From Sphaerosporella brunnea (lineage: Eukaryota; Ascomycota; Pezizomycetes; Pezizales; Pyronemataceae): DNA of 64,000 nucleotides. The stretch is taken from the NCBI GenBank assembly GCA_008704415.1, contig VXIS01000088.1, forward strand, positions 1-64,000. Reading direction: 5' to 3'. The translations under genes were made by a program, and so were the position numbers. The notes under the pieces are model-generated. The model saw nothing but the letters and a program-made list of their open reading frames with translations, was not told the origin of the DNA and searched no databases. This document shows, piece by piece, positions 1 to 10,888 of this stretch (the first letter of the stretch is position 1; every line of letters begins with the position of its first letter).

Positions 1-2706
1 GCAGCGAAGATGACGTGACGGGTGAAGCTGGTGATGGAGTCACGTGGTGATAGGTGTGATAGAAGTTGACCCAGTAGATTGAGACGCATCGCATCTGCAG
101 CTTCAGCCGTGAGAATGGATATCAACCCTCCCCCCTCTGCTTCTAAGTCAAGAATATGTGGCTGCTGCCGCGGTTGCCGTTCAAGTATGGTTGGGGACAT
201 GGTGGTCGCGAGATTCATTTTGCTTAGTAACACATACAAAATACCCCTGCATCGGTCGAGTGATGAGCGTGAGTCTTTCTATTTTGACCGGTTATTTATC
301 TCCACAACCAGGAGGAGTTCCGACAAAAGGAGTATCGATCGATAGATCGAGCGATAGTTAGTCGAATCACAGCGTTCTTTTAAAAAATAGCTTTTTTGTG
401 GGCGCGGTAAATTCGTCCAAAGTCAGGGTACCCAACCTCCCCGGGTTTAGGTGTCCCCAACCATAACCGTTTGGTATCTGTGTCTCTCGGAGAACTACCG
501 AGATTTTTCCGTTCAGGCTGCGTATGTAGATTGAACTGCATGCATGTGGTGGCTTAATATCCAAACTGAAGAGATTTTTTATTCCGCAGAGCCAATCGAG
601 AGATGGGAATAGAGATTGGCCGTGGGGAAACGTTCTGGCAAACATTCACTAGCTATGGGGAAATCTACGGACTGACGCCGGTGTGGACGGTGGACCTGTG
701 GAGTTGAGGCCTTTTGTAGCGGCAAAAGCCTGTCGACACGTGCACTTGTCGAACGAGCGAAAAGAGCTGCACTTGCACTTGCAATTGTTTGCTTTTTTTA
801 CCTTGTCTTGTCTGGCCCAGCCTTTCTCTCTGTTCTCTCCCTCAAAAGGGATCGATATCGATGCTGTCTGTCCTGCTGCATCTTTTCCTGCGGCCATGTG
901 CCGCCGCCTCTTCCCGTCGCGATCCGAAACAAGCAACGCAGTGCGATCCAGCTCAGCCTGAAAGCGTGGGGTTTGCGGCGTCCAATCACTGCTGGTCACT
1001 CTCTCGGCTTTGGCTGTGAACTGGCTGAAACGAAACCATCGCGCGCGCTTCTTAATTCCTTTGCGCCGTGAACGGAATAATGGTAGTATACAAAGCGCAA
1101 GCCCAGATAAGGCACGGCCTTGCGATTCGACAGTGGCGCTACGCTTATGTGTTTTGAATTCCTTGAACTTTCCCATGCCATTTGAACGGTCCCCACGCGT
1201 AGGCTGTGACTAAGGCTTGCTCTCCCCGGCCAGCCTAAAAGCTTTCAGCCTTTGCCCAAAAGCCCGCCTCATCAACCCTCTCACGTCGCGTCGTTGTTTG
1301 TTGCTTTTTGTTCTACAGCGCCCCTCAACGACAGACACGTCCTCTCATCCAGAAAGAAACGCACAACCGCCTCGTTTGCGTCAGATTCCGAATCCTTCTC
1401 CCTAACCGTTGATAGTTTGACGCCCAGGTGCATCGGAACAGGCCACGATAGCCCATCATCATCCCACCATTCGAGCCCTTTATACCCACCTCGACTTCCC
1501 CTGGCAGCTTCATCACACCCAACCCCAACCCCAACCCAACCTCCCACTCGACCATCCCCTTCCGATCAACCCCCCATTACGATCCCGACAGAAAGGATTC
1601 AACTCCCTGCTGTGCAGACCACCACTCACCGTTTAACCCAGCCCAAAATTATCTGGCCTGTCACCCCTTGTCGTCCCCTCTATCACAAACTCGGTTCTTC
1701 CAACGTTAACGCCCATTCGCTGCTCCGAACATTTGCATCGCTCATCAGAATAAGCCGATTTCCCCACATCATCCGCCGCCGTACATACAGCCCGGATTTC
1801 CATACATAAAGGGCTCTGCACGACGCGCACGCCCCGGACTTCGAAAACATCTTTTGCTCTTAGCTGTGACTCACGGAGAAGAGCTTCTATGGGTCTGCTC
1901 CCAGCCGATTGACTTTTTTTCACACCCTCGCATCACCACCAAGCCTCTGCAAAGTTTCCCGATTGCGAAGCCTCTTTATCTTACTTGCTGCCCCCTCTTT
2001 TTCTCATCATCCTCGTCCCTTCCACAACCCTTTCCTCTTACCTCCAGCTAACAAGCGACTTGTTTCGTTTGACCGCAGACAGCAGCCGTCGAGCAGCAGC
2101 AGTAGACGAAGGCCGTTCATTCGATAGAGACGTAAGTAACTCCCACCCCGCTCCCCAAGCTTAAGATCGGCGCCTTGAGTGTTTTGTTTCTGTCTGTTCT
2201 TTCCCTCCCGCTCGATCCTTTTCCCGTTCCCCTCATCATTCTCCGCGCGGCCTTTCTCGTCTCGCAGGCCGTTTGTCGGCTGGGCGTTTGTTGCTTCTCC
2301 AATCGCACTGAGCATGCAGCGTTCCTTTTGCATATCGGTTTCCATCAGCTGTTGTGGAGGCGGCAACAGTTTAAGGCTTCCGTTGTTGGATTGAGCGGCA
2401 AGTTGGCAAGTTTGGAGACGGTGGACAGAGCATATGCAGCGAGGAGGAAAGAGCAGAAGAAGGAAGAGGGTACCGACTTCAGTGTCACTACCTGTATTAC
2501 TTCTCTATCAATACCAATTACTCTACCTCGAGTTCATTCATAGCACACATTCCCATCTAGGCGCCATGCTCGTCATCCATATCATCATCACAGTCGACGG
2601 GTGAGCCCCTCGAGTTTGCAATATGATTAGTAGGCCAGGGATTGAATGGAATGTGGATGTTGATGGTTGATGATGGGTTGGATGGAAATGAAGGTCATCC
2701 ATCAAA
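1..2706 (+). repeat. Left arm of 5.4-kb palindrome
   Basis: This arm is the reverse complement of the right arm. Outer positions pair as x with 5388-x: base 1 pairs with 5387, and the first 47 bases match exactly when read by eye. From about 1860 to 2540 the pairing sum is 5398, and at the centre it is 5413, so the arms differ by net indels. The arm may continue to the left of the window. It holds no recognisable protein gene. What it shows is a C/T-rich stretch resembling a fungal 5' leader, running towards the dyad. Confidence 0.95.
1210..2540 (+). other. Possible 5' leader of a gene cut off at the dyad (mirrored at about 2870-4180)
   Basis: The stretch is strongly C/T-rich, with long pyrimidine runs at 1470-1560 and 1970-2050 like fungal promoters and 5' UTRs. 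A good donor, GTAAGT, stands at 2132 after an AG-rich segment. No coding body follows before the sequence folds back at 2706. One reading is the first exon and first intron of a gene whose coding part is missing. No protein family was recognised in any frame. Confidence 0.35.
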
Positions 2707-3539
2707 AATGATCAATGACCTTCATTTCATCAACCCATCATCAACATCAACATCCATCCATTCAATCCCGGCTCTCTCATCTTGCAAACTCGAGGGGTAC
2801 CCGTCGGACTGTGATGATGAATGGATGGACGAGATGCGCCGAGATGGATGATGTGCATGAATGAACTCGAGGTAGAGTAATTGGTATTGATAGAGAAGTA
2901 ATACAGGTAGTGACACTGAAGTCGGTACCCTCTTCCTTCTTCTGCTCTTTCCTCCTCGCTGCATATGCTCTGTCCACCGTCTCCAAACTTGCCAACTTGC
3001 CGCTCAATCCAACAACGGAAGCCTTAAACTGTTGCCGCCTCCACAACAGCTGATGGAAACCGATATGCAAAAGGAACGCTGCATGCTCAGTGCGATTGGA
3101 GAAGCAACAAACGCCCAGCCGACAAACGGCCTGCGAGACGAGAAAGGCCGCGCGGAGAATGATGAGGGGAACGGGAAAAGGATCGAGCGGGAGGGAAAGA
3201 ACAGACAGAAACAAAACACTCAAGGCGCCGATCTTAAGCTTGGGGAGCGGGGTGGGAGTTACTTACGTCTCTATCGAATGAACGGCCTTCGTCTACTGCT
3301 GCTGCTCGACGGCTGCTGTCTGCGGTCAAACGAAACAAGTCGCTTGTTAGCTGGAGGTAAGAGGAAAGGGTTGTGGAAGGGACGAGGATGATGAGAAAAA
3401 GAGGGGGCAGCAAGTAAGATAAAGAGGCTTCGCAATCGGGAAACTTTGCAGAGGCTTGGTGGTGATGCGAGGGTGTGAAAAAAAGTCAATCGGCTGGGAG
3501 CAGACCCATAGAAGCTCTTCTCCGTGAGTCACAGCTAAG

Positions 3540-3575
<36 letters not shown>

Positions 3576-5387
3576 TGTTTTCGAAGTCCGGGGCGTGCGC
3601 GTCGTGCAGAGCCCTTTATGTATGGAAATCCGGGCTGTATGTACGGCGGCGGATGATGTGGGGAAATCGGCTTATTCTGATGAGCGATGCAAATGTTCGG
3701 AGCAGCGAATGGGCGTTAACGTTGGAAGAACCGAGTTTGTGATAGAGGGGACGACAAGGGGTGACAGGCCAGATAATTTTGGGCTGGGTTAAACGGTGAG
3801 TGGTGGTCTGCACAGCAGGGAGTTGAATCCTTTCTGTCGGGATCGTAATGGGGGGTTGATCGGAAGGGGATGGTCGAGTGGGAGGTTGGGTTGGGTTGGG
3901 TTGGGTGTGATGAAGCCTCCAGGGAAGTCGATGTGGGTATAAAGGGCTCGAATGGGTGGGATGATGATGGCTATCGTGGCCTGTTCCGATGCACCTGGGC
4001 GTCAAACTATCAACGGTTGAAAGGATCGGAATCTGACGCAAACGGAGGCGGTTGTGCGGTTTCTTTCTGGATGAGAGGACGTGTCTGTCGTTGAGGGCGC
4101 TGTAAACAAAAGCAACAACAACGACGCGACGTGAGAGGGTTGATGAGGCGGGCTTTTGGCAAGGCTGAAACTTTTAGCTGCCGGGGGAACAAGCCTTAGT
4201 CACACCTACGCGTGGGACCGTTCAATGCATGGGAATTCAAGGAATTCAAACACATAACGTAGCCCACTGTCGAATCCAAGGCCGTGCCTTATCTGGCTTG
4301 CCCTTTGTATACTACCATTATCCGTTCACCCAAAGAATTAAAACGCGCGCGATGGTTTCGTTTCAGCCAGTCACACCAAGCCGAGAGAGTGACCAGCAGT
4401 GATTGGACGCCGCAAACCCCACGCTTTCAGGCTGAGCTGGATCGCACTGCGTTGCTTGTTTCGGATCGCGACGGGAAGAGGCGGCGGCACATGGCCGCAG
4501 GAAAAGATGCAGCAGGACAGACAGCATCGATATCGATCCCTTTTGAGGGAGAGAACAGAGAGAAAGGCTGGGCCAGACAAGACAAGGTAAAAAAAGCAAA
4601 CAATTGCAAGTGCAAGTGCAGCTCTTTTCGCTCGTTCGACAAGTGCACGTGTCGACAGGCTTTTGCCGCTACAAAAGGCCTCAACTCCACAGGTCCACCG
4701 TCCACACCGGCGTCAGTCCGTAGATTTCCCCATAGCTAGTGAATGTTTGCCAGAACGTTTCCCCACGGCCAATCTCTATTCCCATCTCTCGATTGGCTCT
4801 GCGGAATAAAAAATCTCTTCAGTTTGGATATTAAGCCACCACATGCATGCAGTTCAATCTACATACGCAGCCTGAACGGAAAAATCTCGGTAGTTCTCCG
4901 AGAGACACAGATACCAAACGGTTATGGTTGGGGACACCTAAACCCGGGGAGGTTGGGTACCCTGACTTTGGACGAATTTACCGCGCCCACAAAAAAGCTA
5001 TTTTTTAAAAGAACGCTGTGATTCGACTAACTATCGCTCGATCTATCGATCGATACTCCTTTTGTCGGAACTCCTCCTGGTTGTGGAGATAAATAACCGG
5101 TCAAAATAGAAAGACTCACGCTCATCACTCGACCGATGCAGGGGTATTTTGTATGTGTTACTAAGCAAAATGAATCTCGCGACCACCATGTCCCCAACCA
5201 TACTTGAACGGCAACCGCGGCAGCAGCCACATATTCTTGACTTAGAAGCAGAGGGGGGAGGGTTGATATCCATTCTCACGGCTGAAGCTGCAGATGCGAT
5301 GCGTCTCAATCTACTGGGTCAACTTCTATCACACCTATCACCACGTGACTCCATCACCAGCTTCACCCGTCACGTCATCTTCGCTGC
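2707..5387 (-). repeat. Right arm of 5.4-kb palindrome
   Basis: This is the inverted copy of the left arm. The dyad lies in an A-rich loop of about four bases near 2704-2708, flanked by matching 11-mers at 2687-2697 and 2716-2726. From about 4380 to 5387, and from about 2870 to 3540, the copy reads the same as the left arm. At about 3800-4370 and within about 170 bp of the dyad it differs mainly by one- to few-base indels, often in homopolymers or short repeats. The outer end reaches to 26 bp before the COQ9 start codon, so the COQ9 promoter lies inside this arm. Confidence 0.95.
3543..3573. repeat. A31 homopolymer, right palindrome arm only
   Basis: There are 31 A here. The matching site in the left arm (about 1850-1860) has only four T on the complementary strand. 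This is the largest single difference between the arms. Confidence 0.9.
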
Positions 5388-5412
5388 CTCTTCCCCCACC
5401 AACGTATCAACC

Positions 5413-6198
5413 ATGCCACCCCGCCTCCGCCTCCCCCACTTCTCCGCTGCCCCGGTCCGCACCTTCACCTCGCACCAACACCCGCCAGCGCCTGCCTACA
5501 CACCACTAGAAAGCACGCTCCTCTCCACGGCGCTACAGCACGTACCAGCCCACGGGTTCACCACAACCTCTTTACACCTCGCGCTTCGAGCACACAACTA
5601 CCCCACGCTGACGAGCAGCGCCTTTTTCCCACGGGGGGCGTTCTCACTGATCCTCTTCCACCTACATCAACAACGCAGCACGCTCAAAGACCGGATCGTA
5701 TTCCCAAGTTCGAGCGCGAGCACCAGCTCATCGGACAAACTACGTTCTCTCATCAAAACTCGCCTGCAAGGGAATGTTGAAACAGGCGTGGCCGAGAGGT
5801 GGGGCGATGCCTTGGCCGTGATGAGTCTGGCCGAGAATATCCCCGAGTCGTTGAGGGAGCTGGCGAGGCTTGCCGATGAGCTGGTGTACCTGTCCGGTGA
5901 TACGGCGGTGGACACAACCTGGTATGCGCAGAGGGCCGGCGTGGCGGGGGTTTATGCTGCTACTGGTATGTATGGAAGTGAGTCAGTGAACGAGTGAGTG
6001 CTTATGATGTGGTTGGCAGAGCTGTTCATGACCACAGACAAGTCCAGCGATTATGAAGCTACGTGGGAGTTTTTGGACCGGAGGGTAGATGACATGGAGA
6101 AGCTCGGTTCGGTGACCGAGGGAGTAGGAAGCTATCTGGCCTTTACGGCGGCCGCCGCCGGGAATGTCCTCCGGTCAAAGAATGTTAAATTCTTCTAG
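5413..6198 (+). CDS. COQ9: Ubiquinone biosynthesis protein COQ9, mitochondrial
   Basis: Coq9 is a lipid-binding protein with a TetR-like fold. It presents coenzyme Q intermediates to Coq7 in the matrix-side CoQ synthome. Two exons are joined across 5966-6019 (donor GTATGT, acceptor GGCAG) and give 243 aa, a usual fungal length. The family signature is split by the intron and reads YAATELFMTTDKS, followed by a conserved FLDRRVDDMEKLG. The first 20 residues are rich in Arg, Ser and Pro with almost no acid, as in a mitochondrial presequence, which is why the ATG at 5413 is chosen. The frame stays open upstream to an ATG at 5170, which would add 81 residues with no targeting character. The promoter lies in the palindrome's right arm. 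Confidence 0.9.
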
Positions 6199-6578
6199 GC
6201 CGTGATGACGCTGGGTGGCACTTGTACAATATTGGCGAAGGGAGGGTGTAATATAAATGCCATGTGTAGTACATAGCAAATGAATGATACGTTGAAACCT
6301 CAATCGAGATCAATTCTGTCCCCGAGGACGAGCGTAAGAGTAAAGAAAAGAAAACAACAGAAAACGAGGATATCAGATCCAGATACAGTGCCTCAATTGA
6401 GGCATCGAAATGCAAGATCCGTGACATGTAAATATGCCATCATCACAATGATGGAATATTAGGGCATGAAGAAATATGTCGCCCACGGATCACTTCAAAC
6501 AGACCAGAGAACAGGGCCACAAATGACTGAAACCAACAGATCGGCCATGGATCCGACAAATCGAAGCAAACCCAACGC

Positions 6579-7881
6579 TCAGCCCAACAAATCCTCGACA
6601 AAACCATCCAACGCCACAAACCGGAACTGATCCTTCCACTTCTTCTTGAAGTCACGATCCCTGTAAAAGCTGGAAAGGGACCTCTTGAAGGACACCAGCT
6701 CGATGGTCCACCCCCGGGTCAGGCATCTCTCGATGACCTTGAAGAACCCCGGGCTATACTCTCCGGCAGCTCCATCCCCGGACGCCAACACAATTGTGCC
6801 GGGTGGGTAATCCAAGACACTTTCAAGTATCTTCAGATGACAGATCTCGTCGACTGCCTGTTCCACCTTTCTCTTTTTGCTCGCCGCCGACTCGGAGCCG
6901 GACGATGCAGAGCCGTTATTGCGCTCTTTCTCAACTCGTTCCAGAATGCTAGTTTCGTAGCCTAACTCGCGTGCTTCGAGGATCGCTGGTGTTATCGGCG
7001 AACTCCCAACAAGCACTTTTTTGGCAGTGCTGCGTCCCCTCTCGAGGATCAGCGATAGTCCATGAAATGAAAACGCCGGTCGGCGTACTGCATCGGTCTT
7101 GGAGAAGCCGCGCACTTTTTTGATGTGATCGTAGAACCCAATGAGGATCTGCGCAAGGATTTTTCAGTACTATGCCGCAGAAAAAAAAAAAAGGGGGGGG
7201 GGGGTGGGGGGTAGAAGGACATACATTCGAGTTGTCTATGAAAATATGGATCCCTTCAGGTGACAATGCTAGGGTCGGAGCCGGGCTGAGCAAGCTCGAC
7301 CTAGCCTCAGGGTACATGCTCATAAGCGTCTTGATGATATTGATCTTTCGTTCCTCGGGAGAGGTGGTGGATTTGATGAGTGGTTTGGAGACATGTTTGG
7401 CGAACACTTTTACGCCGTCGCTGGGGCTGTCGTCGAGAGCAGCTTTGAGAGCTGTGGTGGTGGCAATGAACGCGTTGTTGGCGATACCCGTGTTCTTCTT
7501 GCAAGGGGAAACGTCAACTGTCGGAGAGAATGTAACGTAGCGCCGCGTTTTCTTATGAGAGCCTTCTGTTTTCAAGGCAGAAGCTTCGCCTGAAGGTGAA
7601 AATGTCGTTATAAAAGAACGAAAGGAAGTGTCGGGGTCGGGATCCGTCGGCGGCGTATTTGGAGATCTCACGCCACTCGAGTCGGCGTTCGATATCGTAT
7701 CGAGGAATTGCCATAGCTGCGTGAAGTCGCCCAGTCTTCGAGGAGCAGTTGGATCGTTCGGCGACTTGGAGAATGCGGCGTCGGAGGAGTCTGCTGAGGT
7801 TGAGGACGCCCTCGAAGGGAGAACCTGTTGCAGCCCTGTTGCCGCCGATGTGTCGAAGCCGGTGTTACTACTCATGTACAT
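6579..7881 (-). CDS. NYN-domain (PIN-like) protein, putative RNase
   Basis: Two exons (7881-7225 and 7148-6579; intron GTATGT...GCGCAG) encode about 408 aa. The N-terminal 200 residues are Ser/Thr/Pro-rich and probably disordered. The C-terminal half is an NYN domain of the PIN-like nuclease superfamily. It begins IHIFIDNSNILIGFYD with the first conserved acidic residue, then shows VDEICHLKIL, LASGDGAAGEYSPGF and a Trp/Phe-rich end. These carry the Asp positions expected of the metal site. A basic KKRK tract before the second motif may be a nuclear signal. The family includes limkain-b1/MARF1-type RNases, but the substrate here is unknown. The intron carries an A12-G13 homopolymer pair, a likely sequencing trouble spot. 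A second in-frame ATG lies two codons downstream. Confidence 0.8.
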
Positions 7882-8850
7882 GAGATTGCTGAAATTCGCT
7901 GGGCTATTTTTCGATGGTAGAAGCTCGAGGATAAGGTATCTTGAGGAACCTTTCGTTCATCGGTTCAAGTGTTGTTTCGAACGAACGACGAGGACGAGGA
8001 CGAAGGCGAGTCGACGCGGAGCTGAAGTAGTACTCAATGTGAGCAATCGAAGCAGTTATCTGGTGACCAAGCCGGGGGGCTGTGCCTGCGCGAAGCCCTG
8101 CGCATCTGATAAGATTGCGCGCAGGAATCACCAAAAATCACTTCTTTTGAGCACAAGTCTAACATTCGAATTCTACTCTACGCTTGCGCCACCGGAGAAT
8201 TTGCGAAGACAGGAGCGTGAACCCCAACCGGTTGAAGGCTTCTTCCAAACACTGATGATATATTGATGTTCTCGACAGCTGGCGAGTGGCTTTATATCGA
8301 ATTTCTCAGATTTAAGCGGTGAAATTTTACGTGCAAAAGCCAAAAATATGTTTCCTCAACTGTGTCCCGGCCAACAAATGTCCGAGGTTTCTGACGGTTG
8401 GCTTGCTGGTTGGAAGCAACAATACGGAGTAAAACAATAGAAACAACACGGTGAAGCTGCCAGTGCTGCAATTACGGAAGCCAAAGAACAACTGCATGAG
8501 GTACGACGCATCCTCTCGCACTACGAGCTTGATTGCGGACGAAACGGGATATTTTATTATTTTTACCGCATGCAGCCTAATCGAGGTCTTGCTACGGCCA
8601 CTGCTGGCGGCACTAGGAAGAACGGGAGGACGTCGATTGGCTCTCAACTACGCTGTGACGCAAGACCACCCGTCCTTCCGTTTACCACTTGCAACGGCGC
8701 TGAAAGCTGCTGTTGGCAGCAGAACATTGTAACTTTTTGGCTGTCGGTCGCGCACTGCCTGTCTTCTGCCAATCGACGTCCTCCCATCCTTCCTGGTGCC
8801 GCCAGCAGCGGCTGTTTTAACAAAATTTCTCCGGATCCCCCTATTGTCTT
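7882..8850. other. Intergenic, no recognised gene
   Basis: This holds the upstream region of the NYN gene and the short inverted repeat listed separately. The open frames on both strands are short, overlap each other and resemble no family I know. Confidence 0.5.
8598..8811. repeat. Short inverted repeat, 44-bp arms, 126-bp loop
   Basis: The arms at 8598-8641 and 8768-8811 are reverse complements with 40 of 44 positions matching. All four mismatches are transitions. The flanks outside and the loop edges do not match, so the repeat is confined to these arms. It could be the ends of a small MITE, a relic of two inverted insertions, or a structured RNA. No target-site duplication was found. Confidence 0.6.
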
Positions 8851-9126
8851 ATGTTTAAGTTGTTTGGCTCCCGCTACCAGCCAGATGATTCAGGAATAAT
8901 TTGCATGTGGAAAGCACATGTCCGCAACCGCTTCCTTTCTTGGCAGGCTGATCGTTGAGCCGAGCTTTTGAAGGAAGAGAAGGAAAGCGGGCCGCAGGAA
9001 CTTGCTGAGGTAAAGGATGCGGTGTTTAGCTTTGTAAACCATCTCCAACGGCATGATTGGCAAATCCGGGAACCTGTGAGTATCACGCAGGAGACCTGGT
9101 TGGAGGAGCTCTTTGAGCGGATGTAG
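8851..9126 (+). pseudogene. Small 92-codon frame with one in-frame TGA; unknown family
   Basis: A frame from the ATG at 8851 to the TAG at 9124-9126 is open except for a TGA at codon 36 (8956-8958). Both halves look protein-like: the first is aromatic and basic (FGSRYQPDDSGIICMWK), the second is charged and helical and ends WLEELFERM. A CGA-to-TGA change could explain the stop. A short intron was tried, but no GT-AG pair restored the phase. I do not recognise a family. It may be a decayed gene, a decayed transposon fragment or chance. Confidence 0.3.
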
Positions 9127-10050
9127 AGAAGAAGCAAGACTCTGTACTCTTAGACGTAATGTAGAAGATTTAGAGCGCCGATGTTGTTGATGGCCGGGGC
9201 GCGCGATGGAGCTCTCGGGGACGCATCACAGGTGATCACTCAGACGCCAAGCCACGCCCTCTCTTAGAATTTCCGGGCCACAAGAATACGCCCCCCCTGG
9301 GACCAACGTGGAGAAGACGCAACATGCGGTGGTATCACCAGGCACCGGAGCGAATTTCCTTCCAGACCTCGTATCGGCATCGACATCGACGCAACAAAGC
9401 CACCTGTGCTGCAGGCGCCGGCCAATTGCTTGTCCGCAACGACGTCGAGCTTCCTTGATCTTTTCCGTCAAAGCCCATAGCCCCGCGGGTACCCGCGGCG
9501 AACCCATAGTTATAGGCGGAGGCAGGATCATCAGTATGGCCGTGAATCTCATCAACTGCATCAACTGCCCTGTATACGAGTTCGCCAAGAAGACTGACGA
9601 GTGCGATGAAGAGCTCTAACCATAACCACAAACCCGGCAACCTAGTCATCTTTGTCCAGACCTGAAGGTTGCAAGTGGCCGCACCGTTCCCGGCGATCAT
9701 TAGTGGTTTTCGCCCTTCTTTGGTCTGAATTTGAAAACGACAAAGCGTGTCGACATCTTATTGCGCTTTGTTGCAGGTTCACTAGCAGGCGACCTCGGCG
9801 CGGGAAGAAACGACGTCATACTAATGTCATTACCCTCTCGCCGCTCGCCGCTCGCTAAAACTTGGTTGGCCAGGAACAATTCCATCACTAGCTGCGGTGC
9901 CGCTTGGCGGATGATCAGATTAGTTAGCGGGCCGCTTCACATGCTACCATTCGAAACTCCCAACACAGGCATTGAACGTCAGGGACGAGCTCATAACTCT
10001 TGGATCTTGGGGGACGTCATCGACGATCATGCTGCCCTGGACCTGTGAGA
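9127..10050. other. Intergenic, no supported gene
   Basis: On the minus strand a frame from an ATG at 9649 to 9335 starts with a hydrophobic helix-like segment (LWLWLELFIALVSLLGELVY). It has no recognisable domain and lacks clear gene context. The distal part is the promoter region of the HSP12-like gene. Confidence 0.35.
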
Positions 10051-10056
10051 TTCTTG

Positions 10057-10064
10057 TTTATAAG
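10057..10064 (+). promoter_or_regulatory. TATA-like box of the HSP12-like gene
   Basis: TTTATAAG stands about 105 bp before the ATG. It is followed by a CT-rich run (10070-10100) of the kind that often precedes fungal transcription starts. A TATA box fits a highly inducible stress gene. Confidence 0.5.
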
Positions 10065-10167
10065 GAGCCACTTTCTTCCTCCTTTCCCTCCTTCATCTCA
10101 ACAGTCTCCAAGCTTCCTTCAACACAACATCAACATAACAAACACTTTCCATTAAAAAACCTTCAAG

Positions 10168-10522
10168 ATGTCTGACACTTTCCGCAAGTCTTTCAGTGAC
10201 CGCGCCGAAGAGAAGATCACTCCCGACTCTTCCAAGTCTACCATGGACAAGGCCAAGGAGAACGTCACCACCACTGCCGACAGTTCGTCTCCCGTTCCTG
10301 ATTCAGCTACTCTCATCGCTAACACATTTACAGAGGCAGCCGGTGAGATGCAGACCGACTCTTCTAAGAGTAACACTCAGGCTGGCTTTGACAAGTCTCG
10401 ACGCGAGAAGGACACCCTCTTCGATAAGGTATGTAAACAACTTATGTTGGGATTTAAAAGAGTGGTAGTTGACGGTTTTATCACAGGCCAAGGACGCCGT
10501 CGGTCTCGGTGACAAGCACTAG
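10168..10522 (+). CDS. HSP12: HSP12/HSP9 (WH11-type) small stress protein
   Basis: Three exons are joined across 10283-10333 and 10429-10486 (branch GCTAACA, ends ACAG and CACAG) and give 81 aa. The family is small, hydrophilic and LEA-like. Yeast Hsp12 is unfolded in solution, becomes helical on membranes, and stabilises them under heat, osmotic or ethanol stress. The N-terminus MSDTFRKSFSDRAEEKITPD and the twin TPDSSKST and QTDSSKSN motifs are diagnostic. The C-terminus ends in a Lys/Asp/Gly tail (AKDAVGLGDKH). A TATA-like box and pyrimidine leader lie upstream. The translated introns have no stop in places, so a naive reading would give a longer, wrong protein. Confidence 0.85.
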
Positions 10523-10888
10523 ATGTCTTCTCAACGAGGATATTGAGTCATGACCTAATTGGGGATTTGCCTTCCTTTTGTGTGTTGTTTTCTTTTCTGA
10601 TGGATTATGGTATTTATTACCTCAATTCGCTTTGAGAATTTGATTTCGGGAACTTCTTTCTATATAAACTGCTGGGACATCTCTACGTGCAAAGCTCGTT
10701 CTCCTTCGTGAAGCTGTAGTCAACCAAGTGACCATGCTGAATGAAGGCAACGAAGCCTTCTACATCTACCCTGTACCATCATTCAGAAAAGGACCATATT
10801 TTCTTCCACCTCTGCTCTCATTTTACATCCACCGTTATCGACCGAAATAGGGTCTGTTTCCTAAAGGATCCTATGTAAAGGAACTGCA

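Noticed and set aside
1252..1809. 185-codon frame in the left palindrome arm
   Set aside because: Pro/Ser/Thr-rich translation of a C-rich leader; the mirrored copy breaks the frame by indels.
9335..9700. 121-codon minus-strand frame with one hydrophobic segment
   Set aside because: No family, no intron or promoter context; kept only as a note in the intergenic entry.
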